55,294 nt of DNA from Zelonia costaricensis (lineage: Eukaryota > Euglenozoa > Kinetoplastea > Trypanosomatida > Trypanosomatidae), in assembly GCA_030849075.1 (NCBI GenBank), contig JASAOO010003404.1, forward strand, positions 1-55,294, given 5' to 3'. A model generated the notes under the pieces. It was not told where the DNA came from. It did no database searches and worked only from the letters and a program-made list of their open reading frames with translations. Made by a program: the position numbers and the translations under genes. Positions 48,242-55,294 of this stretch are shown here, piece after piece; position 1 is the first letter of the stretch; every line of letters starts with the position of its first letter.

Positions 48242-49069
48242 ATGACCGACCTGCACATGACCACCCGCCCGGGCTACACGGGCCAGCTCAACGGCAGGAT
48301 TCTGGAGCGGATTCGCGTTCTCGCCGCGGAGCTTAACCTGCCCGACCTCGAGAGCAAGTTCCCGCACCTGAAGGTGACCGACGGCTCGTGGCGCAAGGCG
48401 GCGCACATCCCCGACGACGCCGACCTCGCCGAGTACATCGATCACACGCAGCTCAAGGCGGACGCGAATCACGCGGCGTTCGTGAAGCTCTGCGCCGAGG
48501 CCCGAGAGCACCACTTCAAGGCTGTTGCCGTGAACTGCGCGCAGGTGGCGCGGTGCGTAGAGCTGCTCAAGGGCAGCGAGGTCCGCGTGGGCGGTTCGGT
48601 AGGATTTCCGCTTGGCCAGACGACGACGCCGGTGAAGGTCGCGGAGGCGGTGGACGAGGTTGCCAACGGCGCCCTCGACATGGACATGATGCTGAACGTG
48701 GCGGAGCTCAAGAACAAGAACTACGCCTACATCTACAACGAGATCAAGGCCGTGTGCGGAGCCTGCCCGCCGCACGTCACGACGAAGGTTATCTTCGAAA
48801 TCTGCCTGCTCACCGACGAGGAAATCATCGACGCGGCGATCTTGAGCATCGCAGCAGGCTCGAACTACATCAAGACCTCGACTGGCTTCAGCACCGGGGG
48901 CGCGACGCCTGAGGCGATCGACATGATGCTGGCGGTTGCCGGCAACGAGGCGCTCGTGAAGGCGAGCGGCGGCATTCGGGACCGCGCGACTGCGCTGCAG
49001 TACGTGCAGGCGGGTGTGCGCCGCATCGGCACCAGCGCAGGTGTGACGATCTGCTCGGCCACGCAGTAG
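48242..49069 (+). CDS. DERA: Deoxyribose-phosphate aldolase, copy 1
   Basis: This 275-residue class I aldolase interconverts 2-deoxyribose-5-phosphate with glyceraldehyde-3-phosphate and acetaldehyde, in deoxynucleoside breakdown. The family residues are present: D148 (LDMDMMLNV), Schiff-base Lys K211 (YIKTSTGFST) and the second Lys K240 (VKASGGIRD). Other family segments are EYIDHTQLKADA and VGFPLGQ. An N-terminal extension of about 60 residues precedes the aldolase core. Copy 2 shares it (PGYTGQLNGRILERI), and bacterial DeoC lacks it. Departures from copy 2 include VIFEICLL for VILETCLL and SVGFPLG for VCGFPLG. No peroxisomal targeting signal is visible at the C-terminus (SATQ). The start is the first ATG after the acceptor. 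A second Met follows at residue 6. Confidence 0.95.
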   Translation: MTDLHMTTRPGYTGQLNGRILERIRVLAAELNLPDLESKFPHLKVTDGSWRKAAHIPDDADLAEYIDHTQLKADANHAAFVKLCAEAREHHFKAVAVNCAQVARCVELLKGSEVRVGGSVGFPLGQTTTPVKVAEAVDEVANGALDMDMMLNVAELKNKNYAYIYNEIKAVCGACPPHVTTKVIFEICLLTDEEIIDAAILSIAAGSNYIKTSTGFSTGGATPEAIDMMLAVAGNEALVKASGGIRDRATALQYVQAGVRRIGTSAGVTICSATQ

Positions 49070-50836
49070 CCGCATCCGAGCCTGCGCCTCCTCCCTCGTG
49101 CGCGACACGGTGCGAGGGCGGCGGTGGGGGAGGCTGCGGTGCGCCCGCAGAGAGAAATAAGGGGCAGGGATGGAGGGGACAGCGGCACGCGATCGCTTCT
49201 TCGCATGCCTCCGTGTGTCTGTGTGTGTGCGTGCGTGCAAATCTCTGAGGCGCTGGGGCGCAGCAGCCACGCACCGGCACGCGGACACGGACGGCCGCCC
49301 CTCGCATGTGGGGCCCTCTCCACCTCTCCCGCACACCCGCCACTCCACCCCCGCCCCCTCCCCACCGCCGTCACCCGCACACACACACAGACACACACAC
49401 ACACCTCGAGACGGTGTTGACGTTAAGCAGCCAAAACGCCCTTTTCTTCTCTTTGCTCTTCTTATCAGCGAGGTGCGGACGCGCGTGTGAAGGGGAGGGA
49501 GGCCATTTGAAGGAGCGTCTTGGAGGGGGGGGGCAAGGTGGCACCATGCCAGCCAACGCACACCTCCCCGTCCACGCCACTCCACGCTCCCCCCCCCCTC
49601 CCTCCCCTCCTCCCGTGTCCGCACGAGGTTCCCGTGCATCCTCGACAACAGCAAGTCCCGTGCGACCTGGGCCTCGCACTCCCCCCCCCCACTTCGCCGT
49701 CCTCCTTCCTCCCTCCCCCTTCTTCGCCTTCACCTGCTTCTGTGGTTTGTGAGGGACGGGGCGGGGCGGGACGCGGCAGCGGCGTCCTTGGCGCTTCTCC
49801 GTATTTCTTGTTTGGCCTCCTTCGTTTGGTTTGCACGTGACCTTCGCACGGCGACTCCGCTCGATCGCGCACTTGCGCGTGCGTTCGTGGAGCAACATCG
49901 GGCCACGGGTGCGGCGGCGGTGAGGCGGTGGGAGGGGGTGGGGACTGTGTGCGCGCTGGGGACGTGTCAGGCGTTTGCCCCCCCCCCCCCTCAGCACACG
50001 CACACGCCTCCGCCTTCCACCTCTCTCCTCCTCGTGCGTCTTCCGCTGACCTCTTTCGAGTGTGATGCTCCTTCACCCACTCGCGTACGGTGGAGGAGGG
50101 AAGGCGGGGACGTGGGCCCGAGCATCTCCCTTCAATTTTCCTTATCTTCCCGGAGTGGCGCATCGCCTCGCCGTGGTCATGGCAATGCCCTGTGTGCATC
50201 GCGTGTGCTGGCATGCGCATCTGCCACCTCGCACGACCCACAACCGCAACAGTGAAGAAACGCACGCACACGGAGCTGGTCAGCCGATTCTGATGCCGGC
50301 GCACAGCTCAGCGCGGCATAGACACAGACGCAAACACGCTCACGGCATTGTGGCTCAGCTTCACGCACTGACACACGCCGGTTCGGACGCGTGGAGGAGG
50401 ACCGCCACGCTCGTAGCGCCGCTTGCAATGCCTCGTGGTGTTTGCGCAAATCCATCGTCGCCACTCCCTTCGCTCTTGCTCCGCTCTCACACGCCCTGCA
50501 GTAGGTTCACTCGAGGTCATCCTCTCCCACCCACGCACTTCCTACCCCGCCCCACACACCGCCCTTGTTCTCCTGTTTCTCCGCTTCTCAACGCAGCTCA
50601 CAGGTCCACCTATCCTCGTCTCCAGCACCCAGACCCTCCCCCTATCCATCCCATCACGAGGCTTCAAGCGGCAGTGCCGAACTTCTGCCTTCCCCTTCCC
50701 CCTCTCTCCATCGCCTCGCGCCTCAGTCTCAGCTCCTCCATCTACACGCAGCTTCTCAAAACAACAACCACACACACACACGCAGCGCAGACCACCTCTC
50801 GCATCCCTCTTTTCACCCTCGTCTTCTTCCAGGGTC
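49070..50836. other. 1.8 kb spacer between the two DERA genes
   Basis: TG run at about 49207-49230, (CA)n at about 49377-49405, G- and C-runs at 49525-49540, 49590-49600, 49680-49690 and 49977-49991. A long C/T-rich leader starts near 50450, with a CA run at about 50767-50783. I found no third DERA copy or relic, no resemblance to the flanks of the first copy, and no gene. Confidence 0.55.
50799..50832 (+). promoter_or_regulatory. Polypyrimidine tract and acceptor for the second DERA gene
   Basis: A C/T-rich run ends in AG at 50831-50832, only four nt before the ATG at 50837. A longer leader from an upstream AG (about 50788) is possible. Confidence 0.4.
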
Positions 50837-51691
50837 ATGTCGCACGTCAAGTCCCCGACGGAGGCCCGCGTGGACCTCCAGATGACGTCCCGCCCGGGCT
50901 ACAGCGGTCAGCTCACCGACAAGATGCTGGAGCGTGTGCACTTCATTGCTGAGCAGATCGACATGCCGCACCTGCCCGAGAAGTTCACGCACCTCACGGA
51001 CACGCACGGGGAATGGCGGGCCGAGCACGCCGTCATCACGGAGGAGACCAACCTCGCGGAGTTCATTGACCACACGGTGCTCAAGGCTGACGCACCGGAC
51101 GCCGTCATCGAGCAACTCTGCGCCGACGCCCTCGCGCACCACTTCAAGGCCGTGTGCGTGAACGGCTGCCACGTCACCCGCTGCGCCGAGCTGCTCGCCG
51201 GCTCCACCGTTCGCGTCGCGTGCGTCTGCGGGTTCCCGCTTGGCCAGATGACGACGAACATGAAGGTGGCCGAGGCGTCGGAGGAGATCGCGAGCGGGGC
51301 GCAGGAGGTCGACATGGTGATCAACATCGGCGCTCTCAAGAGCAAGCGCTACCGTGACGTGTTCGCCGACATCAAGGAGGTGTGCGACGTGTGCGCGGCC
51401 GCCAACGCCACGTCGAAAGTGATTCTCGAGACGTGCCTCCTCTCGCAGGAGGAGATCATGGACGCGTGCATCATGAGCGTCGCGGCCGGCGCCACCTACG
51501 TGAAGACCTCCACCGGCTTCAGCACCGACGGCGCGACGCCGGAGGTGTTGGACATCATGCTGGCCATGGTGGGCAACTTGGCACTCGTCAAGGCGAGCGG
51601 CGGCGTGCGGGACCGCGCGACGGCGCTGCAGTACGTGCAAGCGGGTGTGCGCCGCATCGGCACCAGCGCCGGCATCGCAATTGTATCCTAG
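50837..51691 (+). CDS. DERA: Deoxyribose-phosphate aldolase, copy 2
   Basis: This 284-residue paralogue of the upstream gene has the same orientation and is clearly related along its length but well diverged. Catalytic residues are D159 (EVDMVINIGAL), K223 (YVKTSTGFST) and K252 (VKASGGVRD). Motifs around them are closer to the usual DERA consensus than in copy 1. It shares the N-terminal extension with PGYSGQLTDKMLERV and has a longer start (MSHVKSPTEARVDLQ). It ends AGIAIVS, without a targeting signal I recognise. Duplication followed by divergence could have given different kinetics, stage expression or a changed role for copy 1. None of this can be judged from sequence alone. The start is the first ATG after the splice acceptor. 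Confidence 0.95.
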   Translation: MSHVKSPTEARVDLQMTSRPGYSGQLTDKMLERVHFIAEQIDMPHLPEKFTHLTDTHGEWRAEHAVITEETNLAEFIDHTVLKADAPDAVIEQLCADALAHHFKAVCVNGCHVTRCAELLAGSTVRVACVCGFPLGQMTTNMKVAEASEEIASGAQEVDMVINIGALKSKRYRDVFADIKEVCDVCAAANATSKVILETCLLSQEEIMDACIMSVAAGATYVKTSTGFSTDGATPEVLDIMLAMVGNLALVKASGGVRDRATALQYVQAGVRRIGTSAGIAIVS

Positions 51692-52533
51692 GGAGGGTCC
51701 GCCTTCCTGGTCCTTGCGCACGCGTGAGGATGGCCTCCTTCTTGTTTCGACTTCCTCTGTTCATGGAGGGCCGGGGAGGCCGAGCCCCCTGCGACGCCGC
51801 TCACGTGGCCCTGCCCGTCTCCCGCCTTTTCATCGCCTACTTCTTTCCTCGTCTCTTGTCCGCCTTCTCCATCCCCCCTGCCCCGCCTCCTCTTGGTGGC
51901 CCCGTGCCACGTGCGGGGTGGAGGGGCGGGGCGGAGGGGGGGCGCACTCAAAACACTGAAGAGGGTTCGCGGCGGCGGACCGCGCTCGTGGTGCGTCTTC
52001 ATCGCGTAGCGGCACACACACGCACGCACGCGTGGACACGCCTTTACGCACCCCCCGTCCGTCCGCCCGCGCTCCCCCCCCCTCCCTCCTCCATCTTCGC
52101 CTGCAGCGTCAGTGAGTTGACAAGCGCGTTTTATCTCTTTCCACTTTTCCTCTTCTCTTCTCTCATCTCCCTCTCTGTCGCGGTCCCACGTCTTGGTGTG
52201 TGTACGTGTGTGTACGTGTGTGTGTGTGTGTGTGTGCGGTGTCACGGGCCCACTCCCGATACCTCTTCCACCCCTCTTCCCCCCGTTGCGATCGTCTCCT
52301 GCGTGACTGCCTCGTGCCCCCGCCCCGTCGCGCCGACCGGCCTTTGCTCTCGTGCTTCCTTCCTACGCACCCCCACGGGCATTGACTTCCTTCTTGGTCC
52401 CACCTCCGCCCCTGTCCCAGGCCCCGCCTCCCTCCCCAACCCCTCAACCCTCGCCGTACTGGTCTGCGCGGTGCTCGCGTCTTCGCGCGATCGCCCTCCC
52501 CTCCCCGCTGCCAGATCGACCGATCCGCGTGCG

Positions 52534-52571
<38 letters not shown>

Positions 52572-53058
52572 CCCGGGCGGCACAGTGGAAGGACGAGGAG
52601 GGGAAGAGCGGCTGTGAAAGTCTCACACCTCCCCCCCCCCTCTCCACACACACAGAGACGGGGAGGGGGAGGGGGGAGGGGAAGCCACATCAGCACTGCG
52701 CCATAACGCAGACGCCCGAAGGAGAAGTCAAAAAACGTCTGTGCCCCAACAGGCACCTCATAACCCCCCCCCCCCTCATACCCCATCCCCTACGGCGAGC
52801 TTCCAATGGACCTTCAAGGAGGAAGCGCTGACGCCGTGCGCATGCCGCGGTGCGCAATGCCGTGGCCTTGTCATGCGCGTGGCAGAGCCGCACGCCCTCC
52901 TTGACGCTGTTCCCTCTCTGTGTGTGTACGTGGGCTTTGCTGAGGCCCACACCTGCTGGCCCATTCTCACGTCCCGCACTCCTCAACTGCACTCCCTGTC
53001 CCGTCCACCTCTTCACCTCTTCCCTTTGCGCCCACACAAAAACACACGCGAAGCGAGG
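51692..53058. other. 1.4 kb intergenic spacer
   Basis: TG-rich run at about 52198-52236, TG run at about 52538-52565, G- and C-runs at 52630-52680 and 52764-52775, and a short CA run at 52646-52655. A C/T tract at 52997-53028, before the last gene, suggests its acceptor with AG near 53051-53056. No gene was found. Confidence 0.55.
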
Positions 53059-55068
53059 ATGCGCGTGCGTCCCGGCACAGCCGCCTCCCACGGCGACCGC
53101 GGCCCACCACGGCGCCGCATCCCCAGCCCCGACGTCGTGCTCAGCATCGACCGACGCGACGGGACCGACCTCGACGTGAGCGGGAGCCTCCACGATCGGA
53201 CCCGCCCGGCACGCGCGCTCGCCGGCGGGCGTGGCGCGCCCCACCGCAGCGGCGCCGCCACAGCCACTGAAAACGGCAGCTTCTTCTTCTACAACCCTGA
53301 GTGGTCTCTGAACACCGCTGCCGATGCGGCGAGTGGGACGTCGCCCACTCCAGTGCCGCCGCCGCTGTCCCGAGGCGGCGCTTCGGCTGCGCGCGACCTA
53401 CCGGCGCCCCAGCACAGAGACGTGCATCATCACCACTACCACCGCGACAGGTACACGTATCCCTCGGATGAAGACTTCAGCGGGTCGCTGGATCACCAAC
53501 GCGGCACGCAGCCCGCGTCCAGCGCCTCCACCGCGACGGCACGCGACCTGAAGGGGCTCCTGCGCCGCTACCAAGCGTACGTCGACGGCGAGCTTACACC
53601 ACAGCTGGCGCAGCTGCGCAGGGCACTCGCGCAGCGCGAGGAGGAGTGTGCCCGGCTGCGCGCTGACAACGCCATCCTCGCCCAGCAGCTCGCCCGCCGC
53701 ACGTCCGCGGCATCGCCGCTGAGGGCGTCGTACGCCACTACGCGGTCCGCATCGCCGGCCTCGTCGGCCGGCCCCATGAGCCACGCCGCGGCAGAGGAGC
53801 GGCTGCGCGAGGCGGGGGCCGAGATCGCACTGCTGCGCCGGCAGCTCCGCGACGTACGCCGCATTACCGCACCGTCAGCAGCGGCCTCCCCGCAGCCCCC
53901 TCCCTTGGCCGCGTCCTCGCCACACACCGCCACCCCGCGCACGCTAGCCGACACGAACACGCCGACCTACCCGGCAGGCCACACGCCAAGCCAGGCCTCC
54001 GCGACGGCTGCTGCTGCCGAGCTCGCAGAGGCCACGGACGTGTGCCGCGCCATGGCAGACGACTGCCTGAGCTTCACGGAGGCGCACGCCGACGCCATGG
54101 AGCGGCACAGCGCCGGGCCCGCTGCTGCTGCTGCTGATGGTAAGGCAAACGGGACGACAACAGCGACGGCGCGCACGAACCCGTTCCGCGGTGTTGTGGA
54201 GCAGTGGCGCCGCGTGGCCGGCGTGCTGCAAGGCCTCCCCACGACGGCCCACATGTCGCCCCCCGTGACAGCGCCGTCTCCTGCGGCTGGTGCGGCTTCT
54301 CTTGTCGGGCCTCTGCGCGCCGTGGCCGCGACGCTTCAGGGCGAGCACCGCGCCGTGGCCGCGTGCGTGGAGGGGCTGCAGCAGCGGGCGGCGCAGTCTG
54401 AGGCATCGGCAGCGCTTCACCAGCGCCTCGTGGAGAACGTGCGGCGCGAGGCGGAGCAGCGCATGACGGAGCTGGAGGCGGACCACAATGCGGAGGTGCA
54501 GACGCTCGAAGACGCCATCGCGGAGCTCGAGCAGCAGGTGCGCATGACCACAGCGAGCCGGCGCCCGTGGACGGCGGGGCTCATGGTGCCCCGCGCCACG
54601 GAGCTGCACCTCGCCCCCTCCTCCGCCTCGTCACCCAAACTGCGTCGCAGTGCGGCGCCGTCCGCCAACCGCGCGGAGGGCGGTGATCACCACGACGAGC
54701 GCGGTGCCGGGACCGTGGCGCTGCCAGGCTCCGCGCCGTCGTCCGCTGGCAACGCCACCACCACCGCTGCTGCAGTGAGCCCTGCGCGTGTGGAGGGCGC
54801 GACGCAGACGGACCTGTCCCTCGAGTACATCCGCGCGGCGCTCCGCAAGGCGCGCGAGGAGCCCGCGCGGCCGTTGCGGCGGGAGCGGGAGGCGGAGCTG
54901 GTGGAGCTGATGCTGGCTGAGATCGAGCGGCTGCGGCTGCGGCTCACCGACTCGCGGGCCGTGACGGCGCGGCTGCGTGAACATCAGCACCGCTTTCTCG
55001 GCGACGTCACAGTCCCACTCAGCTACTTCGATGGCACCTCGGCCGCCCCCTTCTCCGCCTTTGTGTAG
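53059..55068 (+). CDS. Coiled-coil protein of unknown function
   Basis: This is a 669-residue protein with no family that I recognise. The N-terminal 110 residues are polar and Arg/Pro-rich. A His-rich patch (VHHHHYHRDRY) lies near 123-133. Predicted coiled coils are at about 155-215, 245-275, 445-500 and 600-650 (for example RRALAQREEECARLRADNA and LMLAEIERLRLRLTDSR). Between them are Ala/Ser/Thr-rich linkers. The C-terminus ends in a short compact segment (VTVPLSYFDG ... FSAFV) that may be conserved. A cytoskeletal role is plausible only from the architecture. An in-frame ATG at 52873 would add 62 residues. I prefer 53059 because a C/T tract and candidate AG lie just upstream of it, and the added residues look like translated leader. 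Confidence 0.75.
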   Translation: MRVRPGTAASHGDRGPPRRRIPSPDVVLSIDRRDGTDLDVSGSLHDRTRPARALAGGRGAPHRSGAATATENGSFFFYNPEWSLNTAADAASGTSPTPVPPPLSRGGASAARDLPAPQHRDVHHHHYHRDRYTYPSDEDFSGSLDHQRGTQPASSASTATARDLKGLLRRYQAYVDGELTPQLAQLRRALAQREEECARLRADNAILAQQLARRTSAASPLRASYATTRSASPASSAGPMSHAAAEERLREAGAEIALLRRQLRDVRRITAPSAAASPQPPPLAASSPHTATPRTLADTNTPTYPAGHTPSQASATAAAAELAEATDVCRAMADDCLSFTEAHADAMERHSAGPAAAAADGKANGTTTATARTNPFRGVVEQWRRVAGVLQGLPTTAHMSPPVTAPSPAAGAASLVGPLRAVAATLQGEHRAVAACVEGLQQRAAQSEASAALHQRLVENVRREAEQRMTELEADHNAEVQTLEDAIAELEQQVRMTTASRRPWTAGLMVPRATELHLAPSSASSPKLRRSAAPSANRAEGGDHHDERGAGTVALPGSAPSSAGNATTTAAAVSPARVEGATQTDLSLEYIRAALRKAREEPARPLRREREAELVELMLAEIERLRLRLTDSRAVTARLREHQHRFLGDVTVPLSYFDGTSAAPFSAFV

Positions 55069-55294
55069 CGAGTGGCGGCACGGGGGGGGAGGGGGTGTGG
55101 CTGGGTGGCGCGCATGTGCGTGCGGTCCCCGCATCCCTGCGTGCGCCGCTGTGTGCCCTTCTTTGTTGACTCGCTCTGTGCCTCCGGTAGATGCGCTAAA
55201 GCTGTCACGCGCTGGCAGGGGAGAAGAGAAGGTCGAGAACGGCTCCCAACTGGGGCACGTGAGGACTGCCGACGTCGGCGTCCGCGTGGACTGC
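55069..55294. other. 3' flank of the last gene
   Basis: G-runs at 55082-55097 follow the stop. The rest, to the window end, shows no gene. Confidence 0.5.

Noticed and set aside
48161..49654. Minus-strand open frame over the first DERA gene
   Set aside because: Reverse complement of the conserved aldolase, so only a compositional shadow.
49070..50836. A decayed third aldolase or mobile element between the DERA genes
   Set aside because: No similarity to DERA motifs in any frame, only C/T-rich, CA and TG sequence.
52873..53058. Earlier ATG for the last gene
   Set aside because: The extra 62 residues look like translated leader and would cross the C/T tract and candidate splice acceptor just upstream of 53059.

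Overview
The window looks like an internal chromosome segment of a trypanosomatid of the Leishmaniinae (Leishmania or a close monoxenous relative such as Leptomonas or Crithidia). The sequence-based reasons are that every convincing protein gene lies on the + strand with no intron, coding sequence is extremely GC-rich at third positions, start codons are preceded by long C/T tracts ending in AG (trans-splice acceptor architecture), and genes are separated by 0.5-2.4 kb spacers full of (CA)n, (TG)n, poly-C and poly-G. The gene order (FadH-like flavoprotein, GFAT, MOB1, small PDI, two DERA genes) matches what I recall of L. major chromosome 6; this is from memory and was not checked.

Layout, left to right: 1-1329 spacer; FadH/TMADH-like 2,4-dienoyl-CoA reductase (1330-3534); interrupted TLDc protein (4629-6869); glucosamine-6-phosphate synthase GFAT (7705-9711); MOB1 (10948-11619); 1567-residue protein with a NO VEIN/DUF3883 C-terminus (12780-17483); acylated LRR protein with a GRDP-like domain (19004-22222); a 2.4 kb spacer with two imperfectly assembled duplications next to single Ns; WD40 plus Sfi1-like protein (24607-28209); small membrane protein (29279-29701); a broken minus-strand ORF remnant, probably a tyrosine-recombinase element (about 29980-31430); SET/MYND methyltransferase (31600-33078); probable mitochondrial protein (33645-35846); PINX1-like G-patch protein (36410-37150); kinesin (38173-40656); ODAD1/CCDC63-like outer dynein arm docking protein (41431-43740); small secretory-pathway PDI (44813-45214); AlkB-like dioxygenase (46613-47701); two divergent deoxyribose-phosphate aldolases (48242-49069 and 50837-51691); and a coiled-coil protein (53059-55068).

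The genes form one polycistronic transcription unit and not a functional operon. Some themes recur: cytoskeleton and flagellum (kinesin, dynein-arm docking, Sfi1-like, MOB1), sugar and nucleoside metabolism (GFAT, two DERA), and nucleic-acid or protein modification (AlkB, SET/MYND, PINX1-like). Regulation should be mainly post-transcriptional. Two sequence patterns support this reading: CA runs in many 5' leaders and TG or G runs after many stop codons.

No tRNA, rRNA, snRNA, CRISPR array or transcription strand switch was recognised. Start codons were chosen as the first ATG consistent with family alignment and upstream acceptor signals. Many longer open frames begin at GTG or TTG and run into 5' leader sequence.
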